NCBI GenBank assembly: GCA_015066805.1
Contig: SVNP01000015.1
Coordinates: forward strand, 1-58,740
Origin: Ruminococcus sp.
GTDB lineage: Bacteria > Bacillota > Clostridia > Oscillospirales > Ruminococcaceae
Length of the DNA stretch: 58,740 nt
Direction: 5' to 3'
This document shows positions 1 through 8,689 of the stretch, piece after piece (position 1 is the stretch's first letter; each line of letters begins with the position of its first letter). Both the position numbers and the translations under genes were made by a program. A model generated the notes under the pieces. It had not been told where the DNA came from. It did no database searches and saw only the letters and a list, made by a program, of their open reading frames with translations.

Positions 1-2
1 TT

Positions 3-251
3 GCCATGTTCGATGCCATGATCGAGGCCATCCGTGAGGAAACCGTGCGTATGCTGATGACCATTCGTCTGATCAACAACAAGGCTCCCGAGCGTGAGCA
101 GGTTGCAAAGCCCGCCGCACCCAATGCAGGCGCAGGTGATGGCAGCTTCTCCGCACAGGCAACCGCCAAAAAGAAGATCGGACCCAACGAGCCCTGCCCC
201 TGCGGCAGCGGCAAAAAGTATAAGCTTTGCTGCGGAGCGAAAGAAGCATGA
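3..251 (+). CDS. secA: SecA preprotein translocase ATPase, C-terminal end only
   Basis: This is the 3' end of a gene that begins before the window. The visible tail is a helical stretch (reading [20 protein letters not shown]), a low-complexity linker, and a terminal SEC-C zinc motif ([14 protein letters not shown]) with three Cys-type ligands. That layout is the classic C-terminus of SecA, the motor that drives Sec-dependent export; the motif binds zinc and contacts SecB or the ribosome in characterised SecA proteins. Other proteins also carry SEC-C motifs, but the preceding helix matches the SecA scaffold end. The stop codon overlaps the next start (ATGA at 248-251), so the downstream epimerase is probably translationally coupled to it. 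The ATPase domains are outside the window. Confidence 0.85.
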   Translation, partial: AMFDAMIEAIREETVRMLMTIRLINNKAPEREQVAKPAAPNAGAGDGSFSAQATAKKKIGPNEPCPCGSGKKYKLCCGAKEA

Positions 252-1474
252 CAGAACGTAAGGAACTCATGCAGCTTGCCGCAGAATGCCGCAGCGAGCT
301 GACAGAACATATCCTGCCTTTCTGGATGAAGCTGAAGGACCCCGCAGGCGGCTTTTACGGCAGAATGACCCACGACCTTTCGGTGCAGACCTCTGCGCCG
401 AAGGGCGTGATTCTTCATGCCCGCATTCTGTGGACGTTTTCTTCCGCTTATCTGACAGAGAAAAACCCCGCCTACCTGGAAACCGCCCGCCATGCCTACG
501 AATTTCTCTGCAAGGCGGAGGATGCGGAAAAAGGCGGCGTGTATTGGTCACTGGATGCGGAATGCGCCCCCTTTGAAACCAATAAGTATACCTACTGTAT
601 GGCATTTGCGGTGTACGGTCTTTCCCTGTACGCCGAGGCAAGCGGCAGCAAGGCTGCTCTGGATTTCGCCCTGCGCCTGTTCTCCGTCATCGAGGAACAC
701 GCCGCACAGCCAAACGGCTATGCAGAATCCTTTTACGCCGACTGGTCACCGCTGGAGAACGACCACCTCTCCGAGCATGACTTAGGTGCCGCCAAAACCA
801 TGAACACCACCCTGCATCTCATTGAGGCCTACGCAGAGCTGTTCCGCATCACAGGGAATGATGCGGTGGGGAAGGCTCTCGCAAAGCTCCTGCATCTCAT
901 GGCAGAGCGCATTTATGACCCCGAAGAGAATATGCTCCGTGTGTTCTTTGACGAAAACCTCAATGTGCTGGGAGATCTGCACTCCTATGGACATGATATT
1001 GAAGCAAGCTGGCTGACAGATCACGCCTGTGACTGTCTGGGCGATGGGGAGCTGACCGGTCTTCTCCGTGAGATCGATTACAAGCTTGCTTTGCACATCG
1101 AACAGCTTGCGCTGGATGATGGTTTCCTTTATAACGAAAGATTTGAAACAGAGATAGATAAAACTCGTGTCTGGTGGGTACAGGCCGAGGGTGTGATCGG
1201 TTTTCTGAATGCAGCCGAGTATGCCGCAAGGCATTCGGATGCAGTTGTATGTGAACGTATGCTCCAAAACGCAGCATCGCTGTGGGCAGCCATTCGCTTT
1301 GCACAGATCGACCCCCGTGAGGGCGGTGAATGGTTCGGCGAGCTGGAGCCCGATGGGACACCGCGTCCTGCCAACGATATGGCGGGCCCGTGGAAATGCC
1401 CCTATCATAACGGCAGAATGTGTCTGGAAGTCATGCGTCGCACCGGTATTCTTTGCGAGCTTCTCGCAATGTAA
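248..1474 (+). CDS. Cellobiose 2-epimerase (AGE family)
   Basis: Predicted cytosolic (alpha/alpha)6-barrel enzyme that epimerises the reducing glucose of cellobiose, or converts mannobiose to mannosyl-glucose. Seen: an N-terminal HILPFW block, a GGVYWSLD block, [11 protein letters not shown] (a catalytic His region in the family), RVWWVQAEG, and the C-terminal [13 protein letters not shown] motif with the second catalytic His. Length of 408 residues is close to characterised ruminococcal enzymes of about 390. Start choice: ATG 248 has GGAG at 234-237 inside secA and an ATGA overlap; ATG 269 with AAGGA at 260-264 is a plausible shorter alternative. No signal peptide. GH9 follows 33 bp downstream. 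In R. albus this activity feeds mannosyl-glucose phosphorylase; a GH26 and a GH130 lie 48 kb away. N-acylglucosamine epimerase is the less likely reading. Confidence 0.85.
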   Translation: MTERKELMQLAAECRSELTEHILPFWMKLKDPAGGFYGRMTHDLSVQTSAPKGVILHARILWTFSSAYLTEKNPAYLETARHAYEFLCKAEDAEKGGVYWSLDAECAPFETNKYTYCMAFAVYGLSLYAEASGSKAALDFALRLFSVIEEHAAQPNGYAESFYADWSPLENDHLSEHDLGAAKTMNTTLHLIEAYAELFRITGNDAVGKALAKLLHLMAERIYDPEENMLRVFFDENLNVLGDLHSYGHDIEASWLTDHACDCLGDGELTGLLREIDYKLALHIEQLALDDGFLYNERFETEIDKTRVWWVQAEGVIGFLNAAEYAARHSDAVVCERMLQNAASLWAAIRFAQIDPREGGEWFGELEPDGTPRPANDMAGPWKCPYHNGRMCLEVMRRTGILCELLAM

Positions 1475-1507
1475 TATAAGTCGATCAACCGAAAAAGGGA
1501 GGCCATT

Positions 1508-4105
1508 ATGGATTTGAAGAAAGTTTTCCAAGCAACTGCTTGCTTGTGTCTGGCGGCGGTGATGTCCGTGGGGGCAGTTCTGCCCGCATACGCCAGCGCA
1601 GGTGAGGACCCCGGCACTGTGGATGATTCGGAGAAGATCTTCCCCGATCCCGACAGTTTTTCCTACGATGACGTGGAAGTGGATTTTGCCAAGGCTCTGC
1701 AGTACACCATGCATTTCTACAATGCAAATATGTGCGGCAGCGGCATTGCCGGCGGCAGACTGGAATGGAGAGGCGACTGTCACACCGAGGACGCTGCCAT
1801 TCCGCTGAAGCCCTACGGCGAGGACTACATCGGCACCAACCTTTCCCAGGAGTTCATTGATACCTACTCCGATATTCTCGACCCCGACGGTGACGGCACC
1901 GTTGACTGCGAAGGCGGTATGCATGACGCAGGCGACCATGTGAAGTTCTGTCTGCCCGGTTCCTATGCCGCATCCACACTGGCATGGGGCTACTATGAGT
2001 TCCGTGAGGCATACGAGAAAACCGGCAACGCCGAGCATATTGAGGAGATCATCCACTGGTTTGCGGATTACTACCTCAAGTGCCTGTATTATAACGAGGA
2101 TGGCTCCGTGCTGGCATATTGCTATCAGGTAGGCGAGGGCAACATCGACCACAACTACTGGATCGCCCCCGAGCTGCAGAATACCACAGCTCTGCTGGAT
2201 TTTGCAAGACCTGCCTATTTTGCCACCGTGGAGACCCCTGCCACCGATATGTGTGCAGGTACCTCCGCAGTTCTGGCCATCTGCTACCTGCTGTTCCGTG
2301 AGACCGAGCCCGAGTTTGCCGCAGAATGCCGTAAGGGTGCCTATGCCCTCTACGATTTTGCCGTTGCAACCCATGCAGAGGGTGAGGGTAACGAAGTGCT
2401 TTCTCTGGGCTATGATGGCGGTTTCTATGAATCCAGCTACGACTACGATGAGCTGGCATGGGCTGCCGTATGGCTCTATGAGTGTACCCTGACCGATGAT
2501 CCCACTGCCACCGAGGAGGCATGGGAGTACATCAATGCCATCATCAAGGTGGATGAAACCACCAGCAATGAAATGGGCGCACACCCCTATACCGGCTACC
2601 TCAAGCGTATTATTGCCGATACCGGCAACTGCTGGCAGAACATCTGGGTGCATTGCTGGGATACCATCTGGGGCGGCGTGTTTGCAAAGCTGGCTCCCAT
2701 TACCAATACCGCCCGTGATTGGTACATTTTCCGCTGGAATCTGGAGTACTGGTCGGGTCTGCCCCATCTGAATCCCGGTCTGGATGATCAGCTCTGGAAC
2801 ATGGAGTATACACCCGATCTGCCCATTGATACGCAGGATACCACCTATCTTGCCAAAACGCCCGAGGGCTTCTCTATGCTCAACGAGTACGGCTCTGCAA
2901 GATATAACTCCGCCGCACAGCTCTGTGCGCTGGTTTATGCCAAGTATTCTCCCGAAACCACCCACGATCCCATGCGTTTTGCTGACTGGGCCTATACCCA
3001 GATGGAGTACATCATGGGCAAAAACCCCATGAACCGTCCCTATATCGTGGGTTATTCCGATACCGCAGCCTCTCACCCCCATCACCGTGCCGCACACGGC
3101 TCCATGACACTGAACATGGATGAGCCCTGGGATCAGGTGCACGTTCTGTGGGGCGCACTGGTAGGCGGTCCCGATTCCGGTGACTGGCACCGCGATATCA
3201 CCAAGGATTACATCTACAACGAGGTGGCCGTGGACTACAACGCTGCCATTGTGGGTGCCTGTGCAGGCTTCTACCACTACTACGGCACCGAGGAAATGTC
3301 CAATGACCCCAATTTCCCGCCCTCCGAGGCAAGCATGAAGGGTGAGATCAACGAGTTTACCCTTGCAGCCGCCGTGGGTCAGGAAGACAATATGGCAACA
3401 CAGGTGCTGATCGAGATCACCAACCAGAGCTCTCTGCCTCCCCGCTACCTGGATGAGGTCAAGGTGCGCTATTACTTCAGCATCGCAGAGCTGCTGGAAA
3501 ACGGCCAGACTCTGGATGATGTGGACGTGCGTATCGACTACGACGAAATGAAATCCAACAGCGATGGCGAATACTACGTCACCTATGAGATGGAGCAGTA
3601 CAACGAGGAAGGCGACTGCTACATCGAGTTTACATGGTCGGATTATCAGTTCTACGGCTCTCTGCAGTTCCAGTTTGCACTGATGGCACAGACCCAGAAC
3701 GCCGACTATGTGTTCATCTGGGATCCCACCAACGATTACAGCCGCAGCGAGCTGCATACTTCCAAGGAGCTGGGTGTGCCACTCAACGAAGCACCTGAGT
3801 TCTACGAAAAGATCACCATGACCGTGGAGGGCGAATCCGTATGGGGCAATGCACCCGATGCAGCCCCCGAAGCAGACTCTTCTGCCGATTACGGCGATGT
3901 GAACTGCGACGGCTCCGTAAAGATCGGTGACGTGATCCTGCTGAACCGTATGCTGGCCGAGGATACCACCGTTCAGGTCAGCGATCAGGGCGTGCTGAAT
4001 GCCGACTGCGATGCCAGCGGTACACCCGATCCCGAAGACAGCGTAAAAATCCTGCAATACCTGGCGGGTGCAATTTCCGCCAATGAACTGGGGAAAGCCT
4101 CTTAA
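1508..4105 (+). CDS. GH9 endoglucanase with CBM3-like module and dockerin
   Basis: Secreted cellulosomal cellulase of 865 residues. Order: signal peptide (1-30, ending ...AYASA), GH9 catalytic domain (about 50-605), a beta-sandwich that resembles CBM3c (about 610-760), a short linker, and a type I dockerin (about 796-855). Catalytic features seen: DAGDHVKF with Asp140 and Asp143 (base), PHHR around 524-527, and NEVAVDYNA with Glu572 (acid). GH9 plus CBM3c is the usual architecture of processive endoglucanases. The dockerin has two calcium loops (DVNCDGSVKIGD and DCDASGTPDPED) and an ILLNRMLAED helix shared with the GH10 and PL11 proteins here. GGGAGG ribosome site precedes ATG 1508. Likely co-transcribed with the epimerase upstream and the NAGPA-like gene downstream. 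Confidence 0.93.
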   Translation: MDLKKVFQATACLCLAAVMSVGAVLPAYASAGEDPGTVDDSEKIFPDPDSFSYDDVEVDFAKALQYTMHFYNANMCGSGIAGGRLEWRGDCHTEDAAIPLKPYGEDYIGTNLSQEFIDTYSDILDPDGDGTVDCEGGMHDAGDHVKFCLPGSYAASTLAWGYYEFREAYEKTGNAEHIEEIIHWFADYYLKCLYYNEDGSVLAYCYQVGEGNIDHNYWIAPELQNTTALLDFARPAYFATVETPATDMCAGTSAVLAICYLLFRETEPEFAAECRKGAYALYDFAVATHAEGEGNEVLSLGYDGGFYESSYDYDELAWAAVWLYECTLTDDPTATEEAWEYINAIIKVDETTSNEMGAHPYTGYLKRIIADTGNCWQNIWVHCWDTIWGGVFAKLAPITNTARDWYIFRWNLEYWSGLPHLNPGLDDQLWNMEYTPDLPIDTQDTTYLAKTPEGFSMLNEYGSARYNSAAQLCALVYAKYSPETTHDPMRFADWAYTQMEYIMGKNPMNRPYIVGYSDTAASHPHHRAAHGSMTLNMDEPWDQVHVLWGALVGGPDSGDWHRDITKDYIYNEVAVDYNAAIVGACAGFYHYYGTEEMSNDPNFPPSEASMKGEINEFTLAAAVGQEDNMATQVLIEITNQSSLPPRYLDEVKVRYYFSIAELLENGQTLDDVDVRIDYDEMKSNSDGEYYVTYEMEQYNEEGDCYIEFTWSDYQFYGSLQFQFALMAQTQNADYVFIWDPTNDYSRSELHTSKELGVPLNEAPEFYEKITMTVEGESVWGNAPDAAPEADSSADYGDVNCDGSVKIGDVILLNRMLAEDTTVQVSDQGVLNADCDASGTPDPEDSVKILQYLAGAISANELGKAS

Positions 4106-4173
4106 CAGAGAAAAGAGGCACTGGGGGTCGTTTCAATTGACAACCGAATTGTGATACCGAAAGGATGTTATTT

Positions 4174-5283
4174 GTGCGACTGTTTCAAAGCTGTGCAGCG
4201 GTTTTCACCGCCGCTGCACTGATGTTTTCCGTGTGCAGCCTTGCCGTATCCGCACAGGGTACGTCCTTGGGCGATGCAGACACAGACGGTACTCTTGCCA
4301 TTGCCGATGCCATTCTCATCAACCGCATTGCCGCAGAGGATGCCGTAACGGTCACCGCTGACGGCATGGTCAATGCCGATACCGACAAAGACGGGCTGAT
4401 TTCCGTCAATGATTCAACCCTGCTGCTGCAATATCTGGCAGGGTTGATCTCCGCAGAGGAGTTCTATGGGCAGATCAATGAGGAAGGCTACGATCTCAGC
4501 GGCTATGCATGGCAGTGGCCCGAGGTTTTTTCCAAGGATGATACCGTTACCGTCACGGAAAATTCCTACAAAAGCCATGATGTGAGTATCACTGTCACCG
4601 AGCATATCGAGGAAAACATGGCGTATTTTGTTGCGGATATCTATGTCCGTGACCTGAACAGCTTCCGTTCTGCCTTTGCAGGGGGTACCTACCCCGAACC
4701 CCGCAGCGGTCAGACGGATTCCATCTCCAATATGGCAGCGGAAAACAACGCTATTCTTGCCATCAACGCAGATTATTGCGAGATCCGCACCACAGGTGTG
4801 CTGTATCGTAACGGCGTGCTGTACCGTGATGTGGACAAAGACGACGTTGCCGTTTTGACCTATGACGGCATACTGAAAACCTACAGCAAGTCGGATTTCC
4901 GCCTGCTGACCGAGGAACAGTGTGCCAAGATCTGGCAGAGTGCCAGCTTCGGGCCTTCACTGGTTCGCAGCGGCGAGGCCGTGCTGGGCTATTCCGGTTC
5001 CATTGCGGTGGCAAATCCCCGCAGCGGTCTGGGGTACTATGAGCCGGGACATTACTGCTTTGTCCAGTGCGACGGCCGGCAGGATGGCTACTCCATCGGC
5101 ATGACCATGGATGAATTTGCCCTGCTGTTTGCGTCTCTGGGCTGTACCGAAGCCTACAATCTGGATGGCGGTACCAGCTCTGAAATGGTGTTTATGGGGG
5201 AGCGGGTCAATCAGCCCTATAACGGCGGCCGCCACTCCAGCGATATCTTCTACATCTGCGAAATACCCGAAACCACGGAATAA
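4174..5283 (+). CDS. Secreted NAGPA-domain (phosphodiester glycosidase-like) protein with N-terminal dockerin
   Basis: 369 residues: signal peptide (1-28), a type I dockerin directly after it (about 31-90), then a NAGPA/DUF2233 domain (about 130-365). The domain ends in the hallmark YNLDGGTSSEMV block followed by a VNQP element; it is found in the mammalian uncovering enzyme and in bacterial exopolysaccharide phosphodiester glycosidases. Both dockerin loops keep acidic ligands (DADTDGTLAIAD and DTDKDGLISVND), although the first helix differs from the ILLNR type of the other dockerins here. GTG 4174 is chosen because AAAGGA at 4160-4165 lies 8 nt upstream; ATG 4165 overlaps that site. It follows GH9 by 68 bp and ends in a strong terminator. 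The substrate is unknown; a sugar-phosphodiester on a cell-surface glycan is an inference. Confidence 0.8.
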   Translation: MRLFQSCAAVFTAAALMFSVCSLAVSAQGTSLGDADTDGTLAIADAILINRIAAEDAVTVTADGMVNADTDKDGLISVNDSTLLLQYLAGLISAEEFYGQINEEGYDLSGYAWQWPEVFSKDDTVTVTENSYKSHDVSITVTEHIEENMAYFVADIYVRDLNSFRSAFAGGTYPEPRSGQTDSISNMAAENNAILAINADYCEIRTTGVLYRNGVLYRDVDKDDVAVLTYDGILKTYSKSDFRLLTEEQCAKIWQSASFGPSLVRSGEAVLGYSGSIAVANPRSGLGYYEPGHYCFVQCDGRQDGYSIGMTMDEFALLFASLGCTEAYNLDGGTSSEMVFMGERVNQPYNGGRHSSDIFYICEIPETTE

Positions 5284-5288
5284 AAATT

Positions 5289-5330
5289 GCGGCGGTGTTC
5301 TGTTTGAGAAGAACGACACCGCCGCTTTTT
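5289..5330 (+). terminator. Rho-independent terminator after the GH9/NAGPA operon
   Basis: A perfect 10-bp stem (GCGGCGGTGT with ACACCGCCGC) is followed by TTTTT at 5326-5330. It closes the run from secA to the NAGPA-like gene and separates it from rarA, whose ribosome site begins 4 nt later. Confidence 0.85.
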
Positions 5331-5348
5331 GCCAAGGAGGAATGCAAA

Positions 5349-6614
5349 ATGGTTCCGCTTGCGGAAAGACTGCGCCCAAGATCCATAGAAGAAATGGTGG
5401 GACAGCCCCAGCTCTTCGGGGAAAACTCTCCCATGCGAAGAATCGTCGCATCGGGCAAAATCCCCAACATGATCTTTTACGGGCCTTCCGGCGTGGGAAA
5501 AACCACCCTTGCCCGTATTCTGGCAGACCGTACCGATCTGCGGCTGCATAAGCTCAACGGAACCACCGCATCGGTAGGGGATATCCGAGAGATTTTGCAG
5601 GAAAGCGGCTCGCTGTTTGGCTCAAATGGTATCCTGCTGTATCTGGATGAGATCCAGTACCTGAACAAAAAGCAGCAGCAAAGCCTGCTGGAGTACATCG
5701 AAAACGGCAGCGTGACCCTCATTGCATCCACCACGGAAAACCCCTATTTTGCGGTGTTCAATGCCATCATCAGCCGCTGCACCGTGTTTGAGTTCAAGCC
5801 TGTGACCGCACAGCAGCTTGTACCTGCGGTGGAACGTGCCTTCCGCTTTCTCTCGGAGGAACAGGGTACACCCATTCTGTATGATGACTCCGTGGTGCCC
5901 TATATTGCGGCAGGCTGCGGCGGTGATGTGCGGAAAGCCGTCAATACCGTAGAGCTTGCGGTGCTTGCGGGCGAAAAAACCGAAGCAGGCATCCGCATTG
6001 ATACCGAGAGCGTGAAAAGCCTGACCCAGCGCAGCAATATGCGCTATGACAGAGAAGGAGATCAGCACTATGACCTGCTTTCCGCCCTGCAAAAATCCAT
6101 CCGTGGCTCCGATGAAAACGCAGCCATCCACTATGCGGCACGGATTCTGGAGGCAGGGGATATCCTTTCGGTGTGCCGCCGCCTGCTGGTCATTGCCGCC
6201 GAGGATGTAGGGCTTGCCTATCCCATGGCCATACCCATTGTCAAGGCAGCGGTGGATTCCGCCCTGCAGCTTGGTATGCCCGAAGCAAGGATCCCTCTTG
6301 CCAATGCCGTGATCCTTCTTGCCACCGCGCCCAAATCCAACAGTGCCTATCTGGCAATGGATGCCGCCCTTGCGGATATCCGTGCAGGTCTTTCGGGTGA
6401 TTTCCCCCGCTGCCTGCAAAATGTCCATTTTGATGGCGCAGACGCAAAACAAAGGGGACAGCACTACCGCTATCCCCATGACTATCCCAATCATTATGTG
6501 GAGCAGCAATATCTGCCCGATACGCTGCGTGACCGTGTGTATTATCAGTACGGCGACAACCGTCAGGAGCAGGCCGCCAGAGAATACTGGGCAAAGATCA
6601 AGCCCAAACGCTAA
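5349..6614 (+). CDS. rarA: Replication-associated recombination ATPase RarA (MgsA)
   Basis: AAA+ ATPase of the clamp-loader clade, 421 residues, acting at stalled replication forks. Seen: LRPRSIEEMVGQ at the N-terminus, Walker A GPSGVGKTT, Walker B LLYLDEIQ, sensor 1 ASTTENP, an arginine-finger region ISRC, and the C-terminal helical tetramerisation region ending ...GDNRQEQAAREYWAKIK, all as in RarA/MgsA. ATG 5349 is preceded by AAGGAGG (5334-5340) at 8 nt; an in-frame ATG at 5295 lies inside the upstream terminator and is rejected. It is convergent with the AEC permease, and their stop codons share CTAA at 6611-6614. Confidence 0.93.
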   Translation: MVPLAERLRPRSIEEMVGQPQLFGENSPMRRIVASGKIPNMIFYGPSGVGKTTLARILADRTDLRLHKLNGTTASVGDIREILQESGSLFGSNGILLYLDEIQYLNKKQQQSLLEYIENGSVTLIASTTENPYFAVFNAIISRCTVFEFKPVTAQQLVPAVERAFRFLSEEQGTPILYDDSVVPYIAAGCGGDVRKAVNTVELAVLAGEKTEAGIRIDTESVKSLTQRSNMRYDREGDQHYDLLSALQKSIRGSDENAAIHYAARILEAGDILSVCRRLLVIAAEDVGLAYPMAIPIVKAAVDSALQLGMPEARIPLANAVILLATAPKSNSAYLAMDAALADIRAGLSGDFPRCLQNVHFDGADAKQRGQHYRYPHDYPNHYVEQQYLPDTLRDRVYYQYGDNRQEQAAREYWAKIKPKR

Positions 6615-7597
6615 AATGGCATCACCGTATTGCAGAACCACACCACCGCAGGCAAAGAAATCAGCGAGCAGAGGGTAGTAACAAAAATCGCCTGAGATGC
6701 CAGTTTTTCATCTGCGTGATATTCCGTGGCGAACAGAGCAGCCATGTTGGCAACGGGCATGGCTGCCATCAGCAGCAGAACCGAAGCCAGTGTTTCATGG
6801 CCGATGCACAAGCGGATCACAGGCCACATGAGAACAGGCAGCACAAACTGCCGCACAAGGGTATACAGGTTCAGCCGCAGATTGCCCAGTGTGCTTTTAA
6901 GGGGCATACCCGCCAGATTGGCACCTACAACCAGCATTGCAAGGGGAGAGGTCAGTCCGCCCAGCGTGTCAAAGGTATCTGCCAGCAAAGAGGGAAGCCG
7001 TATCTGCAAGGAAAACAGCAGTACAGCCACGGCACAGCACAGCACACCGGGGGTCACAAGCAGCTTTTTGAGCTGCATTCTTTGCTGCCCCTTTGCCGTG
7101 TCGCCTTCATGGGAGTTGTTTCCTGCGGTCATGAGCATCACACCCGCCGTGTAGATCAGGATATTGAACACACTGTTGAGGATAGCCGCATAAAACAAGC
7201 CCTCTGTGCCGCACACAGCCAGTGCAACGGGGAATCCCATAAAGCCCACATTGCCGAATACCGTCATAAAGGTGTAAAGATTCCGCTTGTCTTTGGGGAA
7301 GCGGAACAGCAGCGTTACTAACACGCCCAGCAGAATCAGCACCACATAAAACCCTGCCGAAACCCCGAACAAATATCCGATGCCCAGAACCGTACCGCCC
7401 GTTTCCCCGTTTTCGATCATCAGCAGACGGTCGTTAAAGGCATCCAGAATCATCAGGGGAGTGGTCACATACAGCATCAGCTTGGTGAGCTTCTGCTTGG
7501 TGTGCAGATCAATGATATCCAGCTTTGCCAGCAGCACGCCCACGCAAAGCACCAGAAACAAACGGATCAATTGCTCCAGAATCACAGAAATATCCAT
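6611..7597 (-). CDS. AEC-family (auxin efflux carrier) permease
   Basis: 328-residue integral membrane protein with about ten hydrophobic segments in two five-helix halves, as in AEC/BASS-fold transporters. The opening VLCVGVLLAKLDIIDLHTKQKLTKLMLYVTTPL pattern (a first helix, then KL-KLVL and a broken helix with TTPLMI) is typical. Bacterial members export or import malonate, malate or other small organic acids, but the substrate cannot be read from the sequence. Single gene: its 3' end overlaps rarA tail-to-tail by 4 bp, and a terminator separates it from degV upstream. Confidence 0.85.
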   Translation of the reverse strand: MDISVILEQLIRLFLVLCVGVLLAKLDIIDLHTKQKLTKLMLYVTTPLMILDAFNDRLLMIENGETGGTVLGIGYLFGVSAGFYVVLILLGVLVTLLFRFPKDKRNLYTFMTVFGNVGFMGFPVALAVCGTEGLFYAAILNSVFNILIYTAGVMLMTAGNNSHEGDTAKGQQRMQLKKLLVTPGVLCCAVAVLLFSLQIRLPSLLADTFDTLGGLTSPLAMLVVGANLAGMPLKSTLGNLRLNLYTLVRQFVLPVLMWPVIRLCIGHETLASVLLLMAAMPVANMAALFATEYHADEKLASQAIFVTTLCSLISLPAVVWFCNTVMPF

Positions 7598-7619
7598 GTA
7601 AATTTCTCCATTGATGCAT

Positions 7620-7651
7620 AAAAAGTGCGGTATTCCAACACCGCACTTTTA
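7620..7651 (-). terminator. Terminator downstream of the DegV gene
   Basis: A perfect 11-bp stem, AAAAGTGCGGT (7621-7631) with ACCGCACTTTT (7640-7650). On the minus strand it is followed by a T-rich stretch, so it ends the DegV transcript before the AEC gene. Confidence 0.8.
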
Positions 7652-7659
7652 TTATTTGC

Positions 7660-8508
7660 TTATTTGCGGATGAATAATACACCCAGCGTATTGGGTCCGC
7701 AATGGCTGGAAACGGTGCAGCCCGCAACGGTTTCCACCACAGAGGCAAACACACCCTTTTTGCGGATGACATCCTCTGCGGCACCCACCGCACCCTGCTC
7801 CGCGCGGGTGTGGGTAATGAAGATCAGATCCTCACGGGGGCTGATGCCCTCACCCAGGCGATCGTTTACATACTGTGTCACGCAGGAAATAAAGTTGCCG
7901 CGGTATTTCTTGACCACACGCATCTCACCGTTTTCCACGGCAATGCAGGGCTTCAGCTTCAGCATATTGGCACCCAGAGCCGCCACAGTGGAGCATCTGC
8001 CGCCCTTGTGAAGGTAGTCCAGTCTGTCCACAATAAAGCTGGCATCCACCTTGGGAATGATCTCCTGCTGCAAATATTCGGCGATCTCTGTGTGGGAAAG
8101 GCCTTCCTCTGCCTTCAGAGCCGCCTGCAGCACCACATGACCAAAGCCTGTGGAGAGATTGGCGGAATCCACCACCACCACCCGAGGCTCATCCTCGGCG
8201 GCAATACGGGCATTCTGGAAGCAGCTTGAAAACTTGGAGCCGATGGTCAGGCAGATCACAGTGTCATGCTCACGCAAAGCAGCAGCAAACCGCTGAATGT
8301 AGGTGTCCACAGGCACCGCAGCGGTCTTGGGCAGATCACCGCCCTCTGCCACATGGCGGAAAATATCCTCTGCCTTGATCTCAATACCGTCTTGATACGA
8401 GCTGTCATTCAATGTCACATACAACGGAATGATCTCGATCCCATACCGGGCGATCTGCTCGGGGGAAAGATCACAGGTACTATCCGCAATAATATGAACC
8501 GAACTCAT
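7660..8508 (-). CDS. DegV family protein (fatty-acid-binding, FakB-like)
   Basis: 282 residues. The N-terminus VHIIADSTCDLS is the DegV signature, and the conserved DGIEI, TSQPS-like (here TAAVPVDTY), GSKFSSCFQNA and VVVDSANLSTGFG blocks follow. DegV proteins bind one fatty acid in a pocket between two domains, and as FakB subunits they present it to the kinase FakA for phosphorylation. A FakA homologue is encoded at 25.6-27.3 kb in this window. Start at 8508 (MSSVHI) has AAGGAG ten nt upstream; the in-frame start at 8541 would lie next to the promoter and has no ribosome site. The gene is monocistronic and divergent from ddh. The pairing with FakA is an inference. Confidence 0.88.
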   Translation of the reverse strand: MSSVHIIADSTCDLSPEQIARYGIEIIPLYVTLNDSSYQDGIEIKAEDIFRHVAEGGDLPKTAAVPVDTYIQRFAAALREHDTVICLTIGSKFSSCFQNARIAAEDEPRVVVVDSANLSTGFGHVVLQAALKAEEGLSHTEIAEYLQQEIIPKVDASFIVDRLDYLHKGGRCSTVAALGANMLKLKPCIAVENGEMRVVKKYRGNFISCVTQYVNDRLGEGISPREDLIFITHTRAEQGAVGAAEDVIRKKGVFASVVETVAGCTVSSHCGPNTLGVLFIRK

Positions 8509-8546
8509 GGGTGGTACACTCCTTATTTTGATTTGATACAAGGAAT

Positions 8547-8575
8547 ATTATACTCCAACCGCCAAAAAAAGTCAA
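8547..8575 (-). promoter_or_regulatory. Sigma-A promoter of the DegV gene
   Basis: On the minus strand, TTGACT (8575-8570), a 17-bp spacer and TATAAT (8552-8547). It lies 39 nt upstream of the chosen start at 8508 and is divergent from the ddh promoter. Confidence 0.85.
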
Positions 8576-8625
8576 GCAGTGACACCCTTTTGCGAAAGAA
8601 ATCACAAAAAAATCTTCGGAAGAAA

Positions 8626-8654
8626 TTGACAAACCCGAAAGATTGGTATATAAT
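8626..8654 (+). promoter_or_regulatory. Consensus sigma-A promoter of ddh
   Basis: TTGACA (8626-8631), 17-bp spacer and TATAAT (8649-8654): a full consensus match, 36 nt upstream of the ddh start. An AGGAGG ribosome site lies between. Confidence 0.92.
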
Positions 8655-8689
8655 AAATGCGTCAGAAATGAAAAGGAGGTTTTTTTCAC

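Noticed and set aside
782-4057. Very long minus-strand open frame opposite GH9
   Set aside because: Its translation is Val/Ile/Gly/His/Cys-rich with no domain, an antisense mirror of the GC-biased codons of the GH9 gene.
4137-4165. Promoter before the NAGPA-like gene
   Set aside because: TTGACA occurs at 4137-4142 but no -10 box follows at 16-18 bp; the position is taken by the ribosome site.
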